Source of the DNA: Panicum virgatum
Taxonomy: Eukaryota; Streptophyta; Magnoliopsida; Poales; Poaceae
DNA length: 64,000 bases
Direction: 5' to 3'
Assembly: GCF_016808335.1 (NCBI RefSeq)
Contig: NC_053148.1
Coordinates: 2,423,001-2,487,000, forward strand
Part shown: positions 1 to 9,804 of the stretch, piece by piece
How positions within the stretch are numbered: position 1 is the stretch's first letter
Layout: each line of letters starts with the position of its first letter
The notes under the pieces: generated by a model
Database searches by the model: none
What the model was told of the DNA's origin: nothing
Seen by the model: the letters and a program-made list of their open reading frames with translations, nothing else
Program-made: the position numbers and the translations under genes

Positions 1-2033
1 TACCAAAACATACAAAAGTGGCTTTCTTTAACAAAAATAACGATATCATGCTTTATCTAAAACTATAGTTACACATAGATTCTAAGTCTCAAATTTTTGC
101 AGAGGAGTCTACATATGATCCTCAACACACTTTAAATTTATCAGAAATTTTCTAGACGTAAATCAGAAGTAATAAAATTGACAAATCCTACTCACATATA
201 ACAAGACTAATTAGTACAGATAGCTGCAAAGTGTTTTTGGCTCTCAAAATTTATATTCTAGCTTATCTTCTGAAGACTAAGCCACAGTAAAATTTTCAGA
301 TTTTTCCAACAGCAACATCTATTTATCACAAAATAGCACCATTTTTAAGGATTAATTCACAGAGTTAGCTACACAAATCTAAAAATAATGAAACTTGGAC
401 AGTGGTGTTAATTTAGTATTTTAAATATACAGAAAAAGTTTCATACACAAATCTATATCATAACATCCAGAAATAAAAAGTAGATTATTCTACTAGATTT
501 AGCCAAGACTATGGTTTCATCTAGTTACAAGTGTCAACTGGTGCTCAAATTTTTAAACAAAGCTAAACATGGCATGAAGTAGCTACTAGCCAAAAATCAT
601 CTATAGACATTTAGTAGAACTCCTAGAATAATTATAGCCTATATAAACTAATCTTTTTCGTAGATTAAAATACAGACAGAAAATAAATATGTGCAAGTAA
701 CAAAAGTTGTAGATATTGTTGCAAGGATTCCAAAACATTTGGATTTGCATTTTTATGATTTTTCTACGAATTTATAGGCATTTTCAAAGTTTGCTGTTTT
801 TGAAAACAAAAGAAATGGAAAAGGAAATCTTGCATCTAGGCCCCTGGACTTCTTTCTTCTTCTCACCGTGGGTCCCTGGCTGGTTTGAGAAACAGAGGAG
901 GGACGGGTGGCCGGAATCCGGCGTGGGGGCTCACCGGAGGCGGGGAAGAAGTGGGGGAAAAGCAAGAGGAGAGCGAGCTCTACCTCGGGATGGCCTCGGT
1001 TGGGGCTGGGATGGCCGGAGCGGGCGGCGCCGCGGAGAGAGGCGGCCGGCGGTGGACTGGGCTTGCGGCGGCGGCGTTCCGGCGGGCTTGGGCGTCGGCG
1101 AGTGGGTCAGGGAGCACCAACGGAGGGTGGGGGTGCTAGCTGCGGGGTTGGATGGGCGCGAGGAAGGCCGGCGGAGGGAGCTCCGCGGCGAGCTAGGGGC
1201 GGCGGCGCTAATGGCGGCGGCAGCAGCTCTGGTCGCCGCGGATGGCTCGGCTCGGCGCGTGGAGCAGGGAGGGGAGCAGAGGGGGAGGGAGGAGACCCGT
1301 TTGCGCAGCAAGGGGAGGGGAAAGAGCCAGGCGAGGGCACGAGCGGGTTGGGGAAAAAGTGCACGGCACTGCTCGGCTCGTTCGTCGCCGTGGCACGCCG
1401 ACGGCAGTCCTCGGCGTGCGTGCAAGGAGATGGCGCCGCGTGGCGATGAGAAGCTTCAGGAGGGACCGGGATGGAGCGGCTGGTGGCACGGCGAGGGCGC
1501 GGCCCGTGGCCATCGGCCTCCGCATCCAGCGCAGACAGGGGAGGGAGAGAGAGGAAAAGAGAGAGTAGAGAGAGAGATTTAATTGATTCAAAATTCAAAA
1601 TTTTCTCAAAACTTCCTTTTGAAACATAGAAAACTTCGAATACGAAAATTGTTGAGAACTTAAAAACCTACAACTTTTATTTCAGGAACAAGTTTAACCG
1701 AGCAAAGGTTTAAATGTTATTTTAAATTTTCGAAAACTACAAATCAAACAACTTATCATTTCATGTGATTTTCAACATTTGTACCCCTAGAGTTCAACTG
1801 GACATTTACCATTCTTTTCATGGTGAACATGTCTATAAATTTTCATCTGCATGTTTGCCTTGGTGTGAAAGTTATTTGAGGTTCCTGACCTATGCACATA
1901 TACACACATACATATGCACACACATAAGTTATTTTCCAAAAAGAAATGCATAATTTGAAATTCTCTTGTTTATTAAGCATGAAATCACGTTTAAGTTTTC
2001 TTGATTAGCATTTTAAAACTCTGAGATGTCACA
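1..2033 (+). mobile_element. 3' portion of an LTR retrotransposon (long LTR), nested insertion
   Basis: This is AT-rich DNA with a very GC-rich island at about 880-1540, without any open frame I recognise. It ends abruptly at 2033 with the sequence CTGAGATGTCACA, the kind of CA-ending terminus common in long grass Ty3/gypsy LTRs. The next base starts a reverse transcriptase gene on the opposite strand, cut in the middle of a conserved motif, so this block looks like the right end of a plus-oriented element inserted into an older one. The left end and the second LTR are outside the window. The GC-rich part gives overlapping frames on both strands with low-complexity Arg/Gly/Ala composition, which I read as LTR or leader sequence, not protein. 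The superfamily is an inference from the terminus only. Confidence 0.55.
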
Positions 2034-3437
2034 TCGGACCAGCGTTCTTGAGCCCGAAGGGAATGCGGACGTAGCAGTACGTTCCCATCGGAGTGGTGAA
2101 CGATGTTTTCTCCTCTTCCTCCTTTGCCATGCTAATCTAGTGGTACTCGGAGTACTAGTCCAGAAAGCAAAGAAGGTCACACCCCGCCATGGAGTCGATG
2201 ATTTGGTCAATGCGGAGTAGCGGAAAAGGATCTTTTGGGCAGGCCTTGTTGAGGCGGTGTAGTCGACGCACATGCGGAGTTTGCCATTGGCCTTGGGGAC
2301 GACGACCAGATTAGCCAACCACTTGGGATGGATAACCTCCTAAACGAAGCCAGTCTCCATCATCTTCCGCACCTGGTCGTGGATGAAGTCTTGCCTCTTC
2401 GGTGCCTGGCGCCGGATCTTCTGTTGAACGGGCCGCGCACCGGGGTGCATGGCAAGATGGTGCTCGATCACCTCCCTAGGAACCCCAGGCATATCTGACG
2501 GTTTCCATGCGAACACGTCAGTGTTTTCCAAGAGGAAGGGGATGAGCGCGTCTTTCTATTTCTCCCCCAGCTCTGCCCCTATGGTTCGGGATCGTCCCCG
2601 AGGCGGACTATTTTGGTGTGCGCAGAGCTGTCGGGAGAAAGGCGTTGCTTCGGCGACGAATGGGCGGACGACTCGGGGCGTTCTACGTCGGAAGAGGACG
2701 TGGTCGCCACCGCCTCATAGAGCCGTTCAGTGCAGTCACCGAGCCCTTCACGTCGGCCTTGATGGAGATGACCCTGGCCAGAACCGGGATCTTGAGGGTG
2801 TTGTAGGCGTACTGGGCCGCGGCCATGAACTTGGCGAGCGCTGGGAGCCTAAGTATGGCGTTGTAGGGAGATCGAAGTGCGCCACGTCGAACGTAATGTT
2901 CTCCATGCGGAAGTTTTCCCTCCCGCCGAACGTAACGGGAAGCTTGACCTGCCCCAGAGGGAGGGTTTCCCCGTCGGTCACACCACAGAATGGGGCAGAT
3001 GGGGTTAGCTTATGCTCCCCTATCTACATCGGGTGGAACACCTCTGGCGACAGCAGGTTGAGGCCTGCTCCACCGTCCACCAGGGTCTTGCCAACCCCGA
3101 TGTTGTAGATGGTGGGTGTTACGATGACTTGGAGGAGACCCACACCCACCGTGTTGGAGGGGTGGTCGCTCCGGTCGAACGTGACTGGAGTGCTTGACCA
3201 CTTCAGAGGCTGGGAGCCCTCGGGTGCTGGGGACACAGCGCTGACCTCCCTCCAGAGGAGTTTGGCCCACCCTCGGGATAGTGGTGCACTCGCCCCGCCG
3301 AAGATGGTGTCGACTGCGTGCTGCGGCTCTTGGAAGCCCAAGCCGGCCCCACCTAGGCCAGCTTGGTCACAGTCGTCATGGTCATCCCGGCGGTGCTCGT
3401 CGCGGACCCGTTGGCGGCTCGCCGCGAGATCCTTCAC
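2034..3437 (-). pseudogene. Ty3/gypsy pol fragment: protease and start of reverse transcriptase, broken
   Basis: Read on the minus strand, about 3130-3030 encodes a retroviral-type aspartic protease core seen as VDGGAGLNLL. About 2531-2340 encodes the segment before reverse transcriptase (NTDVFAWKPSDMPGVPREVI), and 2318-2040 encodes the RT start (VVVPKANGKLRMCVDY). An in-frame TAG lies between the last two at about 2340, and further frameshifts follow the CVDY motif. The RT is cut off at 2034, within the PFGLKNAG motif, by the neighbouring LTR. RNase H and integrase would lie left of the window if they survive. It is the pol part of the same element as the gag remnant at 3440-4330. It is clearly inactive. 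Confidence 0.85.
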
Positions 3438-3439
3438 GA

Positions 3440-4330
3440 GGCGGCACTCGGTGAAGTCGTGCCGGTCGGTGCGATGAAGCTCGCACCACTTTCCTCCATC
3501 TTAGCGGGGAGGAGAAGGATTCCTCTCGCCACCCACAGGGTTTCCTCTGGGGGTGGCTTCGAGCACCCCTCCACGGCCATGACGGCAGCAGCCTTCCGCT
3601 TGTTCGCCTTGGCGCCAGGTTTTGGGTCGTCGCGCGCCGGCGATTCCTCAGGAGCGCCCAGCGTTCAACCCTGGCATACGCCTCGGCTTCCCAGGCGTAC
3701 TTGTCCTCTAGCCCGAACAACTCGGAGATGGTCACCACGTTGTGGGTCTCCAGTTTCCCCACCAACCGCTTGTTGGTGATTCCCTCGCTGAACGCCATGA
3801 TGATGGCGGCCGGCGAGATGTGGGGAATGGTGTTGCGTACCTGGCTGAAACGCTGGATGTACTGGCGCAACATCTCGCCTTTACGCTGTTGGACGGCGAG
3901 GAGATCGCTGCGGGTTCCAAGTCGCGTGAACGATCCGGAGAAGTTGGTGACGAACTGCTTGCACAGCACCCCAGGACCCAACGGATCCCGGCGGGAGGTT
4001 CATAAACCACGACCGGGCGGTGCGCCGGATGGCAACGTGGAAGTAGTTGGCCATGACATTGAGGCCACCCCCCGCCGCTTGAATGGCTGTGGTGTAGATC
4101 TGGAGGAATTCCTCCGGGTCGATGGTGCCGTCGTACTTCTCGCCTTCTCGGGCAGATCCAGCCAGAACTTGGTGGGCCAGTTGACCCGCCTCAAGGTCGC
4201 CGTGAAAGCCCGGCAGCCGGCCATGTATGGGTGGTGCCGTTGCGCGTGGGCGAGCCAGACGAGGTTTGCTAGTCGTCGGCCCTCTATTACGCACTTTTCA
4301 CATATTTTTGAGGGGCCAACCATGCATTCC
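3440..4330 (-). pseudogene. Ty3/gypsy gag remnant
   Basis: Minus-strand frames spell a plant gypsy capsid: YDGTIDPEEFLQIYTTAIQA near 4150-4090, then a stretch with ARSWFMNLPPGS near 4020, then RKGEMLRQYIQRFSQVRNTI near 3885-3825 and ITNKRLVGKLETHNVVTI near 3780-3725. These segments fall in at least two reading frames, so frameshifts have accumulated. The order gag, protease, RT from high to low coordinate confirms a minus-oriented Ty3/gypsy element. The N-terminus beyond about 4330 and the 5' LTR are not recognisable. The capsid normally packages element RNA in virus-like particles; this copy cannot make it. Confidence 0.8.
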
Positions 4331-4687
4331 AACCGATGCCTTAACCAACATTTTAGACTACGAGTCTCTCATATTTCCTCGGTCACCCCTACAGGAGCGA
4401 GGCCATCTACTTCTCTACCTCTCCACAGATACCTGGCTGGTGGGACAGTGGGGTTGTCCGCAACAAAATTGTGAAATAGGAAATGTTAGTAATCAGTAAG
4501 AGCACGTTAGTGCGTAGCGGCTGGAACCTAGACAACTTGGAGTTTCTTTACCATAGAGGAGCATGATGGGATAAAAAACAGGAGATACTTGGAGTTTCTT
4601 TCAGATAAACTTGAGAACCATACCTAATTAGTTTATGGTGTGGTAGTTGTCCTCAAGTTATCCTTTCCTGACCCTATCGTGCTTCCT
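4331..4687. other. Unassigned intergenic DNA
   Basis: Nothing recognisable is seen here. It may include the eroded 5' leader of the neighbouring gypsy element. Confidence 0.5.
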
Positions 4688-4704
4688 GAGGAATCAGTTA
4701 TCAT

Positions 4705-5419
4705 TTTCTTTTTAGACAGACAGGCAAAAACGCCCTGCCCCATTCCATTGAAATGAAGCAACATGAGACATGTTCAGATCAGGTTTTACATAGAAAGCAA
4801 AGGGGAAAACCTGAATCTTGCCTACAGCAAGTTCAGCCCCAAACAGACCGAGAATCCCCAAATAACAGCAACGTAGTTCAAAGGGGAAAAAAACAGAGCA
4901 ACATCCATGGAGGCTCAACAAACAAGAGCCTCAGTTCCCCAGCCAGCTCCAATCGAACTCTCCATGCTTGATCTTCTTCACGAAGGCATTATCGCCAAAG
5001 GGGTGTCGCGATCAGAGCCTCCAAGTAGCTGCACCAGCGGTCCACTTCTCGCACCATGCTCTGTTTGAACATCGCCCTCCAAACCTGCACGCACCTCCAG
5101 ATTCTTCGGAACACCTGTTTGATATCCATCCATGTCTGTGAGCGAAAAACCAAATCATTCCTTGTTAGCCAAATACACCACAAAACTCCTGCAGAGATGG
5201 TGTTAGCAAGCTCAAATTTTTTACAGTCTAGCCATCTACCCGCCACATCGGCATTGCAAGACACAGTGAGGCCACAAAAATCAGAAAATAAGTTCCACAA
5301 AATTTTCGCAACAACACAGTCAAAAAAGAGATGGCTGATTGATTCTTCTTCTAAGCAAAACATACACTCTTTAGGCTTTTCTATTGCTCTCTTCAAGAGG
5401 TTGTCTTTGGTCATGAAGA
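4705..5419 (-). mobile_element. 5'-truncated L1-type LINE with target-site duplication
   Basis: A 715-bp insertion is bounded by a perfect 17-bp direct repeat, GAGGAATCAGTTATCAT, at 4688-4704 and 5420-5436. A T-rich tract starts right after the left repeat, which is the A-tail of a minus-strand insertion. The minus frame 5414-4989 is a zinc-binding reverse-transcriptase C-terminal domain (zf-RVT type), with CMFCLEEESISHLFFDC followed by a Trp-rich helical stretch. L1-type LINEs insert by target-primed reverse transcription, are often 5'-truncated, and make TSDs of about this length. Only the extreme 3' part of ORF2 and the 3' UTR are present, so this copy is dead on arrival. No upstream RT motifs are present. 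Confidence 0.9.
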
Positions 5420-5567
5420 GAGGAATCAGTTATCATCCCTTCCCCTGGGTTTATAAGTTATAGTACATCATACCGAAATACCCATTTTCAGCTGTATCAA
5501 TTCCTTTCGGCTAGAACAGAGAAGTTATAGCTTGTTCTTCAGAGTAAAGGGAAAAAGCTAGAGGAAG

Positions 5568-7225
5568 CACTTAACTATCTGATCTCCTCTGTTCAGTGGT
5601 GAGACAGAGGACACCTTCATTGCTGACCTCTCTGTTGGCCTGGCTATGGTACTGTTGTCAACTAGCCTAGTAACACACATCAGATACTTCTGAATATCTT
5701 CACTCGCAACATCCTCTCCATGTATTGGTTTCAGGATCAAATCAAGACAGGAGCCCCCTGCCGTTCCGAGCGCCTGGCCAAATACAACCAGGTAAGAGCA
5801 ACTCCAAGAGACTAGCTATAATTCTAACCAAATTTAAAATTTTAGGAGCTCTCTAAACAAATATAAAACTTCTAAAATAGTTGAAAACCCAACAGCCTCT
5901 TCAAATCGGACTCTCCATATTCATAATGGGTCCACATCCGTTCCTTTCTTGACGATTTTTTTCCTGCTCGATCCCGTCGTCGCGCGCGTAGGGCAGCGCC
6001 GCCTGCTGGAGCCGCCGTGCGATTAGAAGAGGACGGAGGAAGCAGATGGGTAACAGATCATGAACTCGAACTAAACTATGCAAGGTACTTTAAACTCGAT
6101 CTTTCCCCAAGAACCGTGCGCACAGATCGATTTGAGCTCGAGCCCAACCAATTCTATTCGTATCAGACCTAAAATTGATTAGTTAAAAATAGCTCGGAGC
6201 AAGGCCATGAATCGAGAGCAAAGCAAGCGACCCAGACCGCTAGGAGCCACGCCGCCCGCGCAGGAGAAAGACGACGGGCGAGGGAGGGGCGGACGGGCCG
6301 GCCAACGGCGGCTTGGCCGCTCTGCGGTGCGAGCGAGGGACGGACGGGCTGGCCGCCGGTGGCTTGGCCAGCTCTCCCTGCCCGGCGCGTGAGGTAGGGG
6401 CGAACAGCCTGGCCGCTAGCTGTGTCGCGGGGGCTCCCTGCTCTGCGCGCGAGGGAGGGGCGGAGTGGCGGTGTCAGCGCGAGCGGGCGGGAGCGGGCGC
6501 GAGCGACGCGGGAGGAGCAAGATGGCGAGGGGAGGGCGCTCGGGGAAAAAGGCTAGCGGAGGGAGAAAAATGCCGACTGGAATAGCGAGAAGATGAGGAA
6601 GGAGAGTCTGTTGGATGAGGTTTTCACTGCTATTTCTTCAAATTTATCCAGCCAAATAAATTTAGCTAGGCTGTTGGAGTTGCTCTAATAACCACTTCCA
6701 CACGCTTTCTTGGAAGTTCCTCTTTAGTTACTGAAACTGCGCGATGCATTTCCAAACCTTGTCATGTTTGCGGTTCTAAGTCTGTATTCTGAACAATCAT
6801 CGCCATTGCCTGTTTCTCGATTGCAGCTGCTCAGGATAGAGGAAGAGCTTGGTGCTGCGGCTGTGTATGCCGGAGCAAAGTTCAGGGCACCAGTGAAGCC
6901 CTACTAAACCCTGCCTTCTTAGAACCTGAAGATGGAGCATGTGTTCCGGTGGTGCGACTAGTTCGCTGCAGCATTTTAGTACGAGTCTGTATCATTACAA
7001 TAAAATCTTGTGTATCATGAAAGCTTGCTGTGTCATTTGCTTATGCCATATGCCCATACCACCAATGGCTGGACAATTCATACAACTGGTGATGTTGTCG
7101 TGGAATTTCTGGTAGTTTTGATGGATGACGATCTGCACCCATAAAGTTTTTGTCCAAACGGAATTATGAACAGTTGGGTTGTGTCATCAAGATGCATTTT
7201 GCCTTTTGCCAGGTGTGAGCTTCTA
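5568..7225 (+). pseudogene. Partial tandem duplicate of enolase (exons 15-17 and 3' flank)
   Basis: Three exons match the last three exons of the enolase gene at 9805-14413, at the same lengths and with introns retained: 5597-5648 (52 nt), 5735-5791 (57 nt) and 6827-6907 (81 nt, ending in TAA). Similarity starts abruptly near 5568, inside the intron before exon 15, so exons 1-14 are missing. Retained introns show a DNA-level duplication, not a processed pseudogene. The three exons keep an open frame. Differences include Thr to Met at the end of exon 15, Gly to Asp at the start of exon 16, and Glu to Lys three residues before the stop. The second intron carries the 890-bp element at 5796-6685. 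Without the barrel N-terminus and most active-site residues it cannot be an enolase. Confidence 0.92.
5796..6685. mobile_element. Non-autonomous PIF/Harbinger-like element with GC-rich interior
   Basis: The ends are inverted repeats (GAGCAACTCCAA on the left, its complement on the right, with further imperfect pairing around AGCTA), and TAA repeats flank both sides (5793-5795 and 6686-6688). A 3-bp TAA/TTA duplication is typical of PIF/Harbinger. Removing the element plus one TAA restores the intron sequence seen at the intact enolase locus, which confirms the boundaries. The interior switches from AT-rich ends to a GC-rich block at about 6220-6560, with imperfect repeats of a Gly/Arg/Ala-rich coding-like unit. 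No transposase is seen. The GC block could be captured host sequence, but I cannot identify a source. Confidence 0.85.
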
Positions 7226-7396
7226 GACTCGGAAAGACCGAAAATATTATCAAATCGAGACTTCACAATGGAATGAAATCTCAAAGTCTAGAACCAGCTA
7301 CAAATCTACAAATCTAGAACCAGCGAATGCACTTCCAATAGATGTCTGGACTAGGGATGACACTGACATCAGATACCCAGCCTGGCAGGGTTTCGC

Positions 7397-7479
<83 letters not shown>

Positions 7480-7690
7480 ATAACTCAAATTTATGCACAA
7501 ATCTGAGGAACTTGCAGTACTCCTTTGCCGCGTGAGAGCTGATGCACAATCCAAGTCAACAAATAGGAGTGCCGTGGCTCATGACAAACACAAGACGCAT
7601 GCTATGGCAGCAGGAGCTTCACTAGGTTGGACAAACAGCTCGCCGCGGCATGCCAATCTTGCTGTTGGAGGCATGACAGGACAGTTGGCA
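7226..7690 (+). repeat. Copy A of the enolase downstream flank duplication
   Basis: This block matches 15475-15810 downstream of the intact enolase. Examples are the shared strings TGGAACTTGCAGTACTCCTT-like and GCAGGAGCTTCACT. It shows that the duplication with the enolase 3' end also included about 0.5 kb beyond the 3' UTR. A TA microsatellite and a MITE separate or end the matching segments. Confidence 0.8.
7399..7476. repeat. (TA)n microsatellite
   Basis: About 38 uninterrupted TA dinucleotides. It lies inside the duplicated enolase flank and is absent from the other copy near 15590, so it expanded after the duplication. Confidence 0.97.
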
Positions 7691-7711
7691 GACATGACGC
7701 ATGCCAATTTT

Positions 7712-7998
7712 GGGTGTGTTTAGATCCCACAAAAAACCCCCAACATCCAAATTTTCCATCACATCAAAATCACATCGAAATATTAAATATAGCAAATAAT
7801 TCATGCATGGAGTACTAAATGTAGGTAAATAAAAAAATTAATTGCATAGTTTTGTTGTACGTTGCGAGACGAATCTTTTGAGCCTAGTTAAGTCATGGTA
7901 GGACAATATTTACCACAAACAAACGAAAAGTGCTACAGTGTGCTATAGTGTCCGATGTGCCTTTTCGCATCCCTTTTCTCTCCATCTAAACACAGCCC
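7712..7998. mobile_element. MITE, GGGTGTGTTTAGAT family
   Basis: A 287-bp element with imperfect terminal inverted repeats: GGGTGTGTTTAGAT on the left, and ATCTAAACACAGCCC on the right. Flanks are TTT and TTA, a near match to a PIF/Harbinger 3-bp TSD. Internally it holds GCGAGACGAATCTTTTGAGC and a GCTACAGT motif, shared with the elements at 15170-15470 and 51103-51460. Confidence 0.75.
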
Positions 7999-8001
7999 TT
8001 A

Positions 8002-9221
8002 TAAAACTGCAAAGGCAAAGTCGAACTCGTTATCATCTCATCACGACTCAACTATTCAATTTTAAATATGGTGGCATTATTGGCGTAACAAAAACAGGAC
8101 TGCCTTTGGGACCAGGAAAACAGACAAAGGGATCGGAATTCTAGTGCTGAGATACCCATTGAAAACGACCCCCTCGTCAACGGTAATGGACAGGAAAGCT
8201 AGAAGCCCAAAAGCATTTTGAGTTTTTGACATATATGTGCCTCTTGATAGTGATTTTCTAGCCACATGCGGCCAGCATTTTTTAAAAAAGTTTTGACAAC
8301 CCTAACTCGAGTTCCTGTCGTAGTGCATCTGTTCATCGCTGAATTCCGGGTCCCGTCCAAATGTCCAATGCCGTGCGCCAAATGGAACGAGTAAGAAGAG
8401 AAATTAGAAAGGAAGTCGCCAGTCGTACCAGCATAATTTACAGAAGGGCTGTGCACCTTTATTCGAAAATGATTGATCAAGCTGAGAACCCTACGATAAT
8501 CGTGTAAGCAGAAACAATCTTTTCGAGTCATTGAAGGTGCCAAGTGTGTCTGGTTTCCAAGCACAGGTTGAGGTTGTTTGTGGCTTTGGTCAGGTGAAGA
8601 AGATTTAAAAAAGTTTTCATGCTTCTAGGTGAGCACCGTGAGCTGCTACTTTCCTCGACAGATGTGCACATTTGATTGGATTATGAATTTTCTATGGAAC
8701 GAGTATATTTTTCAATAATGTACCAAAGCCAGGTGGCGATAAAAAGTGCCACTTGGCCTACTCCTTTTCCCTTGCCTACCTAACACATGCCTTTGGATCA
8801 TCCTCTCGTGCCATTAGTTTACAATGCAAATTTAAACTGCTTAAAAGTTTTTTTTAAAAAAAATCTTAAGAATTAGGGATCTGCAATTAAATCTACAATT
8901 AATATTCATTGCATATGAACCTATGATGATTAATTACCTGCAAAAGAAAACATATGATGATCATGATCTGCAACAAGATGGCGCGGACCACACGAAATAA
9001 TCGTCAATAACGATATTATAATGATCACTTTTCTCAAAAAAAAAAATTTACTTCAAGACTTCCGTTTACCACCACAAAACTGCCTTACAATTTTGTTTCT
9101 AACATACAGATAAATGCATATATTGGACCGACGGCTTCTAAGTTCTAGAGATGAGGCGCTTTAGTGGACCACCTTTTGCTCCCTCTCAAAAAGGAAACAA
9201 ATAATTACAGCAGTAAGATTT
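8002..9221. other. Unassigned intergenic DNA upstream of enolase
   Basis: No gene, RNA or clear element is seen. Short open frames here have no family features. Confidence 0.5.
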
Positions 9222-9223
9222 TA

Positions 9224-9480
9224 CTCCCTCCTTCCCCGTTTATAAGGCATACACGTATATCAAGATTCAAATCTTCTCATCTTTGACCAATAATTTGACT
9301 ATTAAATTTTTATTTTTATAATGCAAATTTCATATGATTGGATTCATAATCAAACATAGTTTACAATGATTATAAGTTTATAATCAAAAGTGATATAATA
9401 TATGATAAATAAATAGTCAAAGTGTTGTTTAGAAGACCGTGTCATGTTTCACCATGCCTTATAAACGGGGAAGGAGGGAG
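9224..9480. mobile_element. Stowaway MITE
   Basis: A 257-bp element with long inverted ends: CTCCCTCCTTCCCCGTTTAT on the left and its complement on the right, flanked by TA at 9222-9223 and 9481-9482. The CTCCCTCC terminus and TA duplication are diagnostic of Stowaway (Tc1/mariner). It lies immediately upstream of the enolase promoter. Confidence 0.95.
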
Positions 9481-9482
9481 TA

Positions 9483-9804
9483 AGTACTACTTGCACCGTG
9501 GAACAAGAAATCGAATATGCTTTATGCGCTTGCCCCCGTGGAAACCAATGGCGCCGCCGTGGAAACCTAGGCGCGGGGACGGGGAGCTTCCCCCCTCCAA
9601 GCAAATCTATGTGCGGACGCCGACGAGCGGGCCCGGCCCGCTCACGTGTGGAGACCTGGCACCGCCAGGTGGCCCCGCCCCCAACCCACCCCTGGCCTCT
9701 TCTTCTTCTACAAATTCCCCGCCCAGCTAGAGTGGCGAGACAAAGCACGAACAGATCTTGAGAGCGAGCGAGAGGGCATTTTCCTTTTTGAGGGAGGAGA
9801 GGAG
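9483..9804 (+). promoter_or_regulatory. Enolase proximal promoter and 5' UTR
   Basis: This GC-rich stretch lies between the Stowaway element and the enolase ATG. It contains a CACGTG G-box at 9643-9648, a CCAAT at about 9544, and a pyrimidine-rich tract CCTCTTCTTCTTC near 9690-9705. No canonical TATA box is obvious. The transcription start is probably near 9710-9740, but that is inferred. Confidence 0.55.

Noticed and set aside
716..1598. Several long overlapping frames on both strands in the GC-rich island
   Set aside because: Composition is low-complexity Arg/Gly/Pro/Ala on both strands, with no domain. GC-rich DNA has few stop codons, so this is expected inside an LTR or leader.
7369..7554. 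Minus frame with a run of alternating Tyr and Ile
   Set aside because: It is only the translation of the TA microsatellite.
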